Shown: piece by piece, positions 15,883 to 24,801 of the stretch
Numbering within the stretch: position 1 is the stretch's first letter
Layout of the letters: each line of letters opens with the position of its first letter
DNA from: JAUVIB01 sp964424545
Lineage (GTDB): Bacteria; Calditrichota; Calditrichia; Calditrichales; Calditrichaceae
Reading direction: 5' to 3'
Length of the DNA: 32,796 nt
Assembly (NCBI GenBank): GCA_964424545.1
Contig: CAYRJN010000015.1
Coordinates: 1-32,796, forward strand
Notes under the pieces: generated by a model
Seen by the model: only the letters and a program-made list of their open reading frames with translations
The model's database searches: none
What the model was told of the DNA's origin: nothing
Translations under genes and position numbers: made by a program

Positions 15883-16704
15883 TTACTCCTGAGAAATGAT
15901 TTCATCCATATTTTCTACCAACTCCCCTTGCGGAGCTTTGGCATTGGGCGGATTTGTGCCGCGTAACGTACGCAGATAACTGGCCACTTTTATTATCTGA
16001 TCCTCTTTCAGGGTACCGCGCCAAGGAATCATACCTTTAGCCGGAACGCCGACCGTTATGGTATGAACCATTTGACTCATTTTAGGACCATGAAGCCAAT
16101 AATCATCGGTCATATTCGGTCCAATACCACCCTCGCCGTGGGCGCCGTGACAGCTGACGCAATTTTTTGTAAAAATCGCTTTCCCCTCCGCCAAACTTTC
16201 CGCATCTTTAAGAGCTTTAATTTCCGCCGCAGGAACCGTTTCGGCGGAGGTTTGAGCGGGAGCGGCTGCCGGTTCAACCGGCCCTTCGGCGCTCGTTAAT
16301 TTTTCCCATAAATCAGGAAAATCCTCTTTCAATTTCGCCAGCTGGTCGGCATCGGCTTTCTGCATAGCCGCCATCAGCAATTCATCCGACGAAACATCGG
16401 GCCCAATATAATGAGCAAATTGTTCTTTCAAATACGGCGTCAGGTCGCCTTCAACCGACTTTAAAGGCGATTGATATGCGCTGAAAGGGCCGGAGTTCGC
16501 TTTTTCCCAATTTGGATTATATTCTTTTTGCAGCTCTACAGCCGGTAAATCGCCGATATCGGCGACATGGTAATAAATTAAATAAACAACGGCAAATACG
16601 ATGGTTACGTAAAAGAGATAAACCCACCACGGCGGCAAGTCGTTGTCAAGTTCTTTTATCCCATCATAATCATGATCTAATAAAACATCTTTTTCTTTAG
16701 CCAT
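15883..16704 (-). CDS. ccoP: cbb3 oxidase subunit CcoP, single c-type haem
   Basis: CcoP anchors haem c and passes electrons to CcoO in the cbb3 oxidase. The 273-residue protein has the conserved N-terminal segment HDYDGIKELDNDLPPWWVYLFY with one membrane helix (about 27-46). Only one haem site is present: CVSCH (182-186), with the likely axial methionine M225 in GMIPW. Proteobacterial CcoP usually has two CxxCH sites, so this is a short, monohaem form. The segment between the helix and the haem domain (50-160) is acidic with an Ala/Pro-rich linker. The ATG at 16704 lies one base beyond the ccoQ stop, with GGAG inside the end of ccoQ. Confidence 0.93.
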   Translation of the reverse strand: MAKEKDVLLDHDYDGIKELDNDLPPWWVYLFYVTIVFAVVYLIYYHVADIGDLPAVELQKEYNPNWEKANSGPFSAYQSPLKSVEGDLTPYLKEQFAHYIGPDVSSDELLMAAMQKADADQLAKLKEDFPDLWEKLTSAEGPVEPAAAPAQTSAETVPAAEIKALKDAESLAEGKAIFTKNCVSCHGAHGEGGIGPNMTDDYWLHGPKMSQMVHTITVGVPAKGMIPWRGTLKEDQIIKVASYLRTLRGTNPPNAKAPQGELVENMDEIISQE

Positions 16705-16705
16705 T

Positions 16706-16891
16706 TTAATTTTCTCCGTTATTAATATGTTCCGGGTGATCGAGCGGCATTTGCTCCATCTCTTTTATGTATGATTTTTTTACCCGGACAGCCCATATTG
16801 TGACCAAGATAAAAATCGTAAAAAACAATATTAAAGTCATTAAAGGATATACATTTATTTCGGGAATAGATTTGAATATTTCATTTAACAT
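16706..16891 (-). CDS. ccoQ: cbb3 oxidase small subunit CcoQ-like
   Basis: CcoQ/FixQ is a small membrane subunit that stabilises the cbb3 complex. This 61-residue protein has one membrane helix (residues 16-36) followed by a charged tail (VRVKKSYIKEMEQMPLDHPEH). Sequence similarity to the family is loose, as is normal for CcoQ. The position between ccoNO and ccoP and the one-base spacing to ccoP make the assignment convincing. It starts at the ATG at 16891, within 19 bases of the end of ccoNO. Confidence 0.8.
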   Translation of the reverse strand: MLNEIFKSIPEINVYPLMTLILFFTIFILVTIWAVRVKKSYIKEMEQMPLDHPEHINNGEN

Positions 16892-16909
16892 ATTTTTATC
16901 CCGCTCCTT

Positions 16910-19036
16910 TTATTTTAAGGACGCCGCGGCGCCTTTTTTAATATCCGTACCCAATCTTTGCAAATAGGCAATCAAGGCTATTATCTCTTTATTCGGATTC
17001 GCTTCTATACCTTGATTATTTAAAGATTCCGCTATTTTTGCCGCTTGAGCTTTTAAATCATTTATGGCCTCTTTATCATACCCTTCAGGATAAGGAACGC
17101 CCAAAGTTTGCATTACACGGATTTTTGATTCAAGATCGGACGTATCCAAATCATCTTCAATAATCCATGGATACGAAGGCATAATCGAACCTGGCGACAT
17201 GGTTCGGGGATCTAACATATGATTATAGTGCCAGGCGTCGGGATATTTCCCTCCGATACGCTGCAGATCCGGCCCCGTACGTTTTGAACCCCATTGAAAA
17301 GGATGATCATAAACAAATTCGCCGGCTTTGGAATATTCTCCGTAGCGTTCTACTTCGGAACGAAAGGGCCGTATCATTTGCGAATGGCAGACATAGCAAC
17401 CTTCGCGCACATAAATATCGCGGCCTTCAAGCTCAAGCGGCGTATAAGGCTTGACGCTGGCAATCGTGGGTACATTGGATTTAACAAGATACATGGGAAT
17501 AATTTCAACCAGACCGCCGATAGCGACAACGACAGTAGCAATAATAAAAAACTGAACCGGACGGCTTTCAATCCATTCATGCCAGTATCCGGGTTTGGCG
17601 TCATCTTTAACAAGAGCCGGAGCGTGAGCTTCTTCATTAGCTTCTAATTTGGCGCCTTTTACTGTTTTCCATAAATTATACGTCATAATTAATGCGCCGG
17701 TCAAATAGAGCGTTCCGCCGGTTGCTCTTACGGCGTACATAGGCAGCAATTGAATTACCGTATCAAGAAAATTCGGATAAAGCAAATAACCTTCCGGGGT
17801 AAATTGTTTCCACATCAAACCCTGAGTAATGCCCGTCCAATACATAGCCACAGCGTAAAAAATGATGCCCAGCGTGGCAATCCAAAAATGGATATTTGCC
17901 AGTTTTTTAGAATAGAGTTCGGTTTTAAATATTCTCGGAACCAGCCAATACAATACGCCAAAAGTCAACAGCCCGTTCCAGCCGAGAGCGCCGATATGCA
18001 CATGACCGATTGTCCAATCGGTAAAATGAGATAAGGCATTTACATTTTTCAAGGACATCATCGGGCCTTCGAAAGTAGACATACCGTAGGCGGTAACAGC
18101 CACAACCATCATTTTTAAGATCGGATCTTCACGCACGCGATCCCAAGCGCCGCGTAAAGTCAGCAACCCATTCAACATACCGCCCCAGGACGGCGCTATT
18201 AACATTATCGAGAAGACCGTACCGAGGGATTGCGCCCAATCCGGAAGCGCGGAATAGAGCAAATGGTGGGGTCCCGCCCAAATATATAGAAAAATAAGGG
18301 ACCAAAAGTGTATTACCGAAAGCCGGTAAGAATATATCGGCCGGTTAGCCGCTTTGGGAAGGAAGTAATACATTAAGCCGAGATAAGGCGTCGTTAAAAA
18401 GAAAGCTACGGCATTATGTCCGTACCACCATTGAACCAACGCATCTTGAACGCCGGCATAAACAGGATAGCTTTTTAAAAAACTGACAGGAATTTCGATG
18501 GAATTGAAAACATGAAGCAACGCAACGGTAAAAAAAGTAGCTATATAAAACCAAATTGCCACATAAAGATTTTTTACGCGTCGTTTCATAATCGTACCGA
18601 TCATATTCCAACCGAAAACAACCCAGATTACGGTTATCAGAATGTCTATCGGCCATTCCAGCTCGGCATATTCCTTGCTTACCGTATAGCCCAACGGTAG
18701 GGTTATGGCCGCAAGCACAATAATAAGCTGCCATCCCCAAAAATGGATACTTGATAAAACATCGCTGTACATTCTTGTTTTCAACAGACGCTGCAAGGAA
18801 TAATATACGCCCATGAATATACCGTTGCCCACAAAAGCAAAAATTACCGCATTCGTATGCAACGGTCGCAGACGGCTGAAGGTCATCCATGAAATGCCCA
18901 AATTCCATGAGGGCAAAAAGAGCTGAAAAGCGATGGTAACGCCGACCAGCATGCCTATTACCCCCCAAAAAATAGTAGCATAAGTAAAATTTCTTACCGT
19001 TTTATTATCATAATAAAAGGTTTCGACATTGGACAT
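16910..19036 (-). CDS. ccoNO: cbb3 oxidase fused subunit CcoN-CcoO
   Basis: This 708-residue protein joins the catalytic haem-copper subunit (CcoN, about 1-455) and the monohaem cytochrome c subunit (CcoO, about 490-708) in one chain, with a charged linker between them. In CcoN the metal ligands are visible: H60 (low-spin haem), H207, H257 and H258 (copper B), and H345/H347 in GHVHIGALGWNG (haems). CcoO has its membrane helix near 495-515, haem motif C547-C550-H551 (CYVCHSQMIRPF) and an MP pair at 619-620. It reduces oxygen to water at the inner membrane. Fusion is typical of Bacteroidota and relatives. It starts at the ATG at 19036, three bases after ccoS. Confidence 0.97.
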   Translation of the reverse strand: MSNVETFYYDNKTVRNFTYATIFWGVIGMLVGVTIAFQLFLPSWNLGISWMTFSRLRPLHTNAVIFAFVGNGIFMGVYYSLQRLLKTRMYSDVLSSIHFWGWQLIIVLAAITLPLGYTVSKEYAELEWPIDILITVIWVVFGWNMIGTIMKRRVKNLYVAIWFYIATFFTVALLHVFNSIEIPVSFLKSYPVYAGVQDALVQWWYGHNAVAFFLTTPYLGLMYYFLPKAANRPIYSYRLSVIHFWSLIFLYIWAGPHHLLYSALPDWAQSLGTVFSIMLIAPSWGGMLNGLLTLRGAWDRVREDPILKMMVVAVTAYGMSTFEGPMMSLKNVNALSHFTDWTIGHVHIGALGWNGLLTFGVLYWLVPRIFKTELYSKKLANIHFWIATLGIIFYAVAMYWTGITQGLMWKQFTPEGYLLYPNFLDTVIQLLPMYAVRATGGTLYLTGALIMTYNLWKTVKGAKLEANEEAHAPALVKDDAKPGYWHEWIESRPVQFFIIATVVVAIGGLVEIIPMYLVKSNVPTIASVKPYTPLELEGRDIYVREGCYVCHSQMIRPFRSEVERYGEYSKAGEFVYDHPFQWGSKRTGPDLQRIGGKYPDAWHYNHMLDPRTMSPGSIMPSYPWIIEDDLDTSDLESKIRVMQTLGVPYPEGYDKEAINDLKAQAAKIAESLNNQGIEANPNKEIIALIAYLQRLGTDIKKGAAASLK

Positions 19037-19039
19037 AAG

Positions 19040-19228
19040 CTACTCCTCCCCTTCTTTTGATTTATTTTTTTTCTTTTCGTTATTATCGGCCTTATCATCC
19101 AACAGCATGCGGATAGAAGGCGTGTAATTATCGTCAAACTGCCCGCTTTTAACCGCCCAAATAAAGGCTATTAGAAAACCGATTGAAACCAGCAAACTCC
19201 CAAAAATCAATACAACGATTGCGCTCAT
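19040..19228 (-). CDS. ccoS: cbb3 oxidase maturation protein CcoS
   Basis: CcoS is a small membrane protein needed for copper and haem insertion into the oxidase. The 62-residue protein has one membrane helix (residues 3-26) followed by the family signature FIWAVKSGQFDD near 22-33 and a lysine-rich acidic tail. It lies 12 bases after ccoI and three bases before ccoNO, matching the usual ccoI-ccoS-ccoN order. Confidence 0.95.
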   Translation of the reverse strand: MSAIVVLIFGSLLVSIGFLIAFIWAVKSGQFDDNYTPSIRMLLDDKADNNEKKKNKSKEGEE

Positions 19229-19240
19229 AGAATCCCTGCT

Positions 19241-21706
19241 TTATAACAACTTTATGCGTTTTGCCAAAAAAGCGGTTGAGCCTGTAGTAAAAAGCACCAC
19301 GGATATGGAACTGACAGGCATTAAAATAGCCGCAATTAAGGGGGATAAAGTGCCCTGCATGGCAAAATAGAGTCCGATTAAATTGTAAATAAATGAAATC
19401 GAAAAACTGATTAAAATAATATTTAAACTCAATTTTGACAGTCGTATAAAATCATTCAAACGCTCAAAATGACCGGCTTCCAAGATCGCGTCGCATGCAG
19501 GGGAAAACGTGTTTACATCTTCGGAAATAGAGATACCCACATCGCTCTGTTTTAGAGCGCCGGCGTCGTTTAAGCCGTCGCCAATCATCATAACCCGTTC
19601 GCTTTTCTTTTGCAACATCTTAATAAAATTAAGTTTATCAAAAGGAGATTGATTGAAATAAAGTTTCGCTTTATTCATAAATATTTCCGAAAGCCTCAAT
19701 CTTTCGCTGTCATTGTCTCCCGTTAATAAATATAAATTATATTTATCGATCAATGCGCCGACAACCTTCTTTAATCCCGGGCGATAAGCGTTTGAAATTT
19801 GAAAATAACCGCGAAACTTACCATTTATTTTTATATAAACGATAGAAGACGTGCTGTCTTTTTTATTTTTTTTCTCTATCCTTAAAAAAGAATTCGAACC
19901 AAGCATAATTTCTCTGCCGCCTATGCGGCCTTTTATTCCCTGTCCGATTAATTCCTGATAATCGCTAACCGGCAAAGCTCTTTGCGCTGGGAAGTAATTA
20001 TATATATAACGACTTAACGGATGGCCTGATTCCCTAACCAATGAATAAATTTCATGAATCTCTTCCGCTGAAAGCTCTTCCCTTGTACCCGGCGAGGCAA
20101 TAAAATCGACTTTTGCCGTGCGGCTGCGTGTGATCGTTCCCGTTTTGTCAAAAACGACGCTGTTTATGCGCGCTAAACTTTCAATAACCGAAATATTTTT
20201 TAAATAAAATTTATTTTTCCCGAATATTCTTAAGACATTTCCTAAGGTAAACGGAGTTGACAAAGCTAAGGCACAAGGACAAGCCACAATTAAAACCGCC
20301 GTCAATGAATTTAAAGCCATCGTTAGATCAGATCTAAGCCAATACAAGGCGGAACCTCCGGAAAGCAGTAGAACAATAACCGTAAAATATTTGCTTATTG
20401 TATTGGAAAGCAACGTGATTTTGCTCTCCTGCTCTTTCTTAAAACTGTCGTCATTCCATAAGCGCGTCAAATAGCTGTGTGAAATATCTTTAATAACATC
20501 CATTTCCAATACGCCGCCGATTTGTCGGCCGCCGGCATGAATAATATCGCCGGAAATTAGCGGTACGGGATCGGATTCTCCGCTAACAAAACTATAATCG
20601 ATATAGGCTTTTCCGCTTATCAAAACGGCGTCGGCCGGAACCAATTCCTGATTGCGGATAATAATACGATCGCCCTTTTTAATATTCTCAAGCGGAACAG
20701 TCGTCTCCTTAGCGCCCTCTTTTTTTGTAACTGAAACGGGAAAATAGGATTTATAATCCCGATCGAAAGAGAGGGTATCATACGTTTTCTTTTGGAACAG
20801 CTTTCCCACGAGCAATAAAAAAACCAGCCCGGAAAAAGAATCCATATAACCGGTTCCTACGCCGGAAAGAATATCATAAGCGCTGCGTATAAACAAAGTC
20901 AATATCCCCAGAGAAATGGGCACATCCATATTGACCATTTTTTGTTTCCAACCCTTTAAGGCCGATTTAAAATAATCCATACTGCTGTAAAAGAACACGG
21001 GCAGCGAAAGGAGCAAGGTCAAGTAGGTAAAAACCGTTTTTATTTGCGGCTCCACTTTGTCATAACGAACCAAATACTCAGGGAAACTTAGCATCATTAT
21101 ATTGGCAAAGCAGAATCCCGCTACCCCTATTTTGATATATAAATCCCGATCGCTTTCTTTATTGATCTTTTTATGGATACTTTCCAAATTGATCTGCGGT
21201 TCGTAACCGATGGACGTTAGCAGCTCAACAACGCCTCGCAAACTGATGCGTTTAATATCGAAGGTAACGGATAACTCTTTTTTAAGAAAATTTACCGAAC
21301 CGTATGTAATCGCGTCATTTATGCGATATAAACTTTCCAATAACCAAACACAAGAGCTGCAATGCATATCCGGAATATAAAAAGTCGCCTTCGCGCTGTT
21401 GCCGTCAGAAAAATCAAGCAGTTTTTGAATAATCGCTTCATCGTCAAGATATTCAAATTTTGAGGTATGAAACGGTTTATTCTGTGTGCTTCCGGCATTT
21501 TCATCAATATTATAATAATCACAAAGATCATTTTCCGCCAATATTTCATACACAAGGCGGCACCCGGGACAGCAGAACACTTTATCGCCGGAAACGATAC
21601 TTGTGTCCGGACAAACTTCATTGCAATGATCGCAAAGAATTCGACCTTTATTATCCTGTCGATGAAAAACCTTTGCATCGATTGTTTTTGTTTCTATTCG
21701 ACTCAC
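19241..21706 (-). CDS. ccoI: copper-translocating P1B-type ATPase CcoI (FixI)
   Basis: CcoI moves copper across the inner membrane for the cbb3 oxidase active site. The 821-residue protein begins with a cysteine-rich metal-binding region (CDHCNEVC near 25-32 and FCCPGCR near 44-50), then an HMA-like domain with the CxxC pair C116/C119. Six to eight membrane helices follow, including CPC (476-478). The ATPase core has SGES (375-378), DKTGTIT (520-526), the HP signature near GHPLSRY and GDGLNDAGAL near 730. It starts at a GTG (21706) with a weak ribosome binding site. It lies between the TauE-like gene and ccoS. Confidence 0.95.
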   Translation of the reverse strand: MSRIETKTIDAKVFHRQDNKGRILCDHCNEVCPDTSIVSGDKVFCCPGCRLVYEILAENDLCDYYNIDENAGSTQNKPFHTSKFEYLDDEAIIQKLLDFSDGNSAKATFYIPDMHCSSCVWLLESLYRINDAITYGSVNFLKKELSVTFDIKRISLRGVVELLTSIGYEPQINLESIHKKINKESDRDLYIKIGVAGFCFANIMMLSFPEYLVRYDKVEPQIKTVFTYLTLLLSLPVFFYSSMDYFKSALKGWKQKMVNMDVPISLGILTLFIRSAYDILSGVGTGYMDSFSGLVFLLLVGKLFQKKTYDTLSFDRDYKSYFPVSVTKKEGAKETTVPLENIKKGDRIIIRNQELVPADAVLISGKAYIDYSFVSGESDPVPLISGDIIHAGGRQIGGVLEMDVIKDISHSYLTRLWNDDSFKKEQESKITLLSNTISKYFTVIVLLLSGGSALYWLRSDLTMALNSLTAVLIVACPCALALSTPFTLGNVLRIFGKNKFYLKNISVIESLARINSVVFDKTGTITRSRTAKVDFIASPGTREELSAEEIHEIYSLVRESGHPLSRYIYNYFPAQRALPVSDYQELIGQGIKGRIGGREIMLGSNSFLRIEKKNKKDSTSSIVYIKINGKFRGYFQISNAYRPGLKKVVGALIDKYNLYLLTGDNDSERLRLSEIFMNKAKLYFNQSPFDKLNFIKMLQKKSERVMMIGDGLNDAGALKQSDVGISISEDVNTFSPACDAILEAGHFERLNDFIRLSKLSLNIILISFSISFIYNLIGLYFAMQGTLSPLIAAILMPVSSISVVLFTTGSTAFLAKRIKLL

Positions 21707-21725
21707 TTGGCTCGTCTGCCCTTAT

Positions 21726-22436
21726 TTAAAACAACCAATAAATATGAACCCAATTCAGAGCGTCAATCCCGCGCAAAACGGTCATAATGCCGAGAAAAAC
21801 GACCAGCAGGGCAGCCGCTTTATATAAACGGCTTCGTACACGCGCTGAAATCAAATTGGCGGTTAAACCGCTTAACAACATTGCCGGCATGGTGCCGATT
21901 CCGAAAACCAGCATGGTAAAGCCGCCTTTTAACAAACTCTGCGTCGCCGCCGCCTGCGCGCCTACGGAATAAACCAAACCGCAAGGCACAAAGCCCAAAA
22001 CAATACCCAGTCCGAAAACGTTGCTTCTGTTCACCTTATTAAACAAATTGCCCACTAATTTTTTAAAAGGGTTTATTCCCGGAAAACTATTCGGAGGTAA
22101 AGCAGGAAACAAACCGGCCAAATCCAAGCCCATAAAGAACATGATAATACCGGCAAACAGCTGCAATCCGCCTTGAAAATTTTTCAATGAAAAAATCAAA
22201 CCGATCGTACCGCCGATAACACCGAAAATTTCGCCGAGAAAAGTATAGGTTAATATTCGTCCGGCGCTGTATGATAAATGCGGATAAATTTTTTGCCAGG
22301 CGGTTTGTTTTTCCGCCATTTCATTTTCCGCTATTTTAATGGAGTAGGTTAATACAAATCCTCCGCACATCCCGATACAATGGCTAAATCCGCCTATAAG
22401 GCCGATGAGAAACACAGCGATATAATCAATTTGCAT
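21726..22436 (-). CDS. TauE-like membrane protein of the oxidase cluster
   Basis: The 236-residue protein has about six membrane segments. It opens with the family signature GGFSHCIGMCGGFVL (C20, C24) and has GLGIVLGFVPCGLVYS in its second half. This is the COG2836 branch of the TauE/DsbD-like superfamily, often encoded with ccoI and other cbb3 genes, and suspected in copper or cytochrome maturation. The conserved cysteines are in the membrane and could bind metal or exchange disulfides. It lies 19 bases upstream of ccoI, ahead of the oxidase genes; in some other genomes it is at the end of the cluster. It differs clearly from the TauE-like gene beside rho. Confidence 0.82.
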   Translation of the reverse strand: MQIDYIAVFLIGLIGGFSHCIGMCGGFVLTYSIKIAENEMAEKQTAWQKIYPHLSYSAGRILTYTFLGEIFGVIGGTIGLIFSLKNFQGGLQLFAGIIMFFMGLDLAGLFPALPPNSFPGINPFKKLVGNLFNKVNRSNVFGLGIVLGFVPCGLVYSVGAQAAATQSLLKGGFTMLVFGIGTMPAMLLSGLTANLISARVRSRLYKAAALLVVFLGIMTVLRGIDALNWVHIYWLF

Positions 22437-22552
22437 ATAAATGATTCGTTAAGATTTGCCGAATTACCGGAATAATAAAATTCTATGTTTTAAGGTTATA
22501 GCCATTACGTATGTTTTTACCATTTTTTTTTAAGCGGTATTATCCCGGATCA

Positions 22553-22577
22553 CGAAAAAAAATCGTCAGTTCGATTT
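22553..22577 (-). terminator. weak hairpin with T tract between ACIII and oxidase genes
   Basis: On the minus strand AAATCG (22577-22572) can pair with CGATTT (22565-22560) over a six-base loop, followed by eight T. The stem is AT-rich and overlaps the end of the lipoprotein gene, so it would terminate only partly. It lies in the 129-base gap between the ACIII genes and the cbb3 genes, where partial termination could set the ratio of the two groups. Confidence 0.35.
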
Positions 22578-22817
22578 CGCCGCAATAACTTCCATTGCCC
22601 TATCAATGGGAATACGATAAATTCCCGCTTTTTGGTCTATTACACCATACGTCGTCAGCATTTCCCGTTCTTTTTTATGAATATCATTCATGGCTTCAAT
22701 ACGTAAAATTGAATTCGGATCAACCGTTTTCTCCGTTTTGTTTCCGCCGCAAGCCGCCGATAAAACAATTATTGACGATAATGATATTATCTTAAATACT
22801 TTCATAAATATTTTCAT
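22566..22817 (-). CDS. small lipoprotein linked to alternative complex III
   Basis: The 83-residue protein has a lipoprotein-type signal peptide (residues 5-22) ending in AAC (C23). The mature part is only about 60 residues and ends in YGVIDQKAGIYRIPIDRAMEVI. From memory, this 'YG..D...G..RIPIDRAM' pattern recurs in small proteins encoded beside ACIII or oxidase genes in several phyla. I cannot check this here. It lies 10 bases after actF, with AGGCGG before its ATG, so it is in the operon. It probably faces the periplasm and may help assemble or stabilise the complex, which is inference. Confidence 0.72.
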   Translation of the reverse strand: MKIFMKVFKIISLSSIIVLSAACGGNKTEKTVDPNSILRIEAMNDIHKKEREMLTTYGVIDQKAGIYRIPIDRAMEVIAAKSN

Positions 22818-22826
22818 TTTGCCGCC

Positions 22827-24011
22827 TTATACATTTTCAAAATCAATCGAATCTTTTAATCGATAATCGCCGACAGGCAATAAAGGCTCTTTGGATATTT
22901 TATTCCAAAAATACCAGAAATAGATACCGCTTAAGCCGATTAAATTGGTAAAATAAACATAACAAATACTAATACCCTCAGACTTGAACGTAGGAACGGC
23001 CAGCCAGTATAAATCAATATAGTGCATAACGCTAATCCAAATTGCCATAAAAAGCATCCAACCGATACTTCGTTTAGCCGAGCGGGTTAATAAGCCCAAA
23101 AACGGAAACACAAAATGGCCGAAAACAATAACCATGGTAATGATTTTCCACGAACCGTTCCAACGTTCGTAATACCAATATGTTTCCTCCGGAATGTTGG
23201 CATACCACATTAAAAAATATTGGGAGAACCCCATATATCCCCAAAATATAATAAATCCGAAGAGCAGTTTACCCAAATCGTGATAATGCTCGACGGTAAT
23301 CACATTATGCAACACTTCTTTTTTTCGTAATAGATACGCAAAGACGGTTAAAAACGAATAAATAAAGACAACGCTACCGGAAAAAACATACAGACCGTAG
23401 ATAGTCGAATACCAGTGCGGTTCAAGAGACATCAGCCAGTCGAAAGAGGCAAAAGTAATACTTAGAGCAAATATAATCATTCCCGGAGCGCTTACTTTGC
23501 GCATTTTCATAATCACATCAACGGAAGGATTTTTATCCTGCTCCAGAGAAAGTTTGTACAATTTTAAAGAGAGGAAGTGCCAAATCGAAAAATAGATTAC
23601 GGCCCGTATCGCAAAAAACGGTATATTTAAATATCCCGCTTTTTTCTGTAATATCGCATCATGCGCCACCGCTTCGGCATGGCTCCAGTGGTAAAGATCG
23701 TGCGCGCCGAATAATACGGGAATAAACATAATGGCCAGAACCGGAAACATCAAGGCTAAAACTTCGCTAATCCGTCTGAATATCAAATTCCATTTAGCGT
23801 TGGTCAAATGACCGAGCAATACGGAAAATAGAGCTCCCCAGCTAAGGGTTAATAGAAACATAAAAGCCGTTAAATACGAAAAAAAGAATTTCCCGCTATC
23901 CAAAAAATACATCGGAATACTTACGAATAGACTCAATAAACCGATAATAAGCGATTTGCTGCCGAAAGTTCCCTTTTCAATCAACCGGAAGGTATTATTT
24001 TCAATTTTCAT
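22827..24011 (-). CDS. actF: alternative complex III membrane subunit ActF
   Basis: The 394-residue protein has about ten membrane segments and belongs to the NrfD/PsrC-like family, like ActC. In ACIII the two form the quinol-oxidising membrane core with ActB. Its shorter length than ActC (472) and its place after actE fit ActF. The segments include SHAEAVAHDAILQKKAGYLN, ASFDWLMSLEPHWYSTIYGLYVFSG and GYMGFSQYFLMWYANIPEETYWY, typical of ActF. It starts at the ATG at 24011, 11 bases after the actE stop, and is followed closely by the small lipoprotein gene. Confidence 0.92.
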   Translation of the reverse strand: MKIENNTFRLIEKGTFGSKSLIIGLLSLFVSIPMYFLDSGKFFFSYLTAFMFLLTLSWGALFSVLLGHLTNAKWNLIFRRISEVLALMFPVLAIMFIPVLFGAHDLYHWSHAEAVAHDAILQKKAGYLNIPFFAIRAVIYFSIWHFLSLKLYKLSLEQDKNPSVDVIMKMRKVSAPGMIIFALSITFASFDWLMSLEPHWYSTIYGLYVFSGSVVFIYSFLTVFAYLLRKKEVLHNVITVEHYHDLGKLLFGFIIFWGYMGFSQYFLMWYANIPEETYWYYERWNGSWKIITMVIVFGHFVFPFLGLLTRSAKRSIGWMLFMAIWISVMHYIDLYWLAVPTFKSEGISICYVYFTNLIGLSGIYFWYFWNKISKEPLLPVGDYRLKDSIDFENV

Positions 24012-24022
24012 AGATTTCTTCT

Positions 24023-24640
24023 CTATTTTATTCTATTTAGTTCATTAGGCGGAACATCCTGAGCCGAAGCATTTTGACTGCGCTGCAACGCCCTAACATA
24101 GCCGACAATTGCCCATCGATCCGCAACAGGCACTTGATAGGCATAAGAGGGCATATTACGAAACCCCTTAGTAATCACATTAAATATATAACCGTCTTCG
24201 ATGTTTCTTAAACGATCCTGATGAAAGGTCGGAGCGGGAATAAAACCCCGTTTAATAACGATCCCTTGTCCGTCGCCGGCTTTGCTGTGGCAGGGCGCGC
24301 AATAGATATTAAAACGCTCCTGCCCGCGTTTTAAGACGTCAATAGTAAATTTAATCGGCGCTTTTTTAACGAGTTTACCGTTTGCGTCTTTACCATAATA
24401 ATATTCTGTTTTTTGATGCAGTTCATCTCTCGCAACGGTTCCTTCAACGGGCATACGCATGGTTGATCCGTCGGCAAAAAAGGCGCTTTTAGACTGCGCT
24501 AAATACTTTGACTGATCGTCCATACTTGGATTAATATGAATGGGCGGTTTATCCGAAGTACTTCCGCGAAAACATCCGCCGACCAACAGTAAAATCATTA
24601 AAGAATTAAAAGCAGACAGGCGCTTTTTATACTTCATCAT
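24023..24640 (-). CDS. actE: alternative complex III monohaem cytochrome c lipoprotein ActE
   Basis: The 205-residue protein has a lipoprotein signal ending in LVGGC (C23), so it is anchored to the periplasmic side. Its cytochrome c fold carries one haem site, C114-C117-H118 (CAPCHSKAGDGQG), with a likely axial methionine M163 (RNMPSYAYQV). ActE receives electrons from ActA in ACIII and passes them on. The start is one of two adjacent ATG codons at 24640, after AAAGGA. The 238-base gap before it (24641-24878) is by far the largest in the act operon. Confidence 0.92.
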   Translation of the reverse strand: MMKYKKRLSAFNSLMILLLVGGCFRGSTSDKPPIHINPSMDDQSKYLAQSKSAFFADGSTMRMPVEGTVARDELHQKTEYYYGKDANGKLVKKAPIKFTIDVLKRGQERFNIYCAPCHSKAGDGQGIVIKRGFIPAPTFHQDRLRNIEDGYIFNVITKGFRNMPSYAYQVPVADRWAIVGYVRALQRSQNASAQDVPPNELNRIK

Positions 24641-24780
24641 ATATTCCTTTTACAATAATTTATAAAATCGGAATTTCAAAAAATTAATATATTCGTAATC
24701 GTTTCCGGTATTCTTTTTGTCATACTCTCGATTTTGCCATTTCGGAAATTGTATATATTTTATGTTTACAAGAGCTTGGG

Positions 24781-24801
24781 TTGTCCGATTAAATCGGACA
24801 A
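24781..24801. promoter_or_regulatory. perfect 10-bp inverted repeat in the actD-actE gap
   Basis: TTGTCCGATT (24781-24790) and AATCGGACAA (24792-24801) are perfect inverted copies separated by a single base. No T tract follows on the minus strand, so it is not a terminator of the usual kind. In the mRNA it could fold as an eight-pair stem (TTGTCCGA/TCGGACAA) with a five-base loop. As DNA it resembles a dimer-binding operator. The rest of 24641-24878 is AT-rich, with no gene and no clear promoter boxes. Confidence 0.6.

Noticed and set aside
18414..18968. 184-codon open frame overlapping ccoNO in another frame on the same strand
   Set aside because: It lies inside the conserved CcoN metal-binding region; Cys- and Tyr-rich composition with no protein family pattern.
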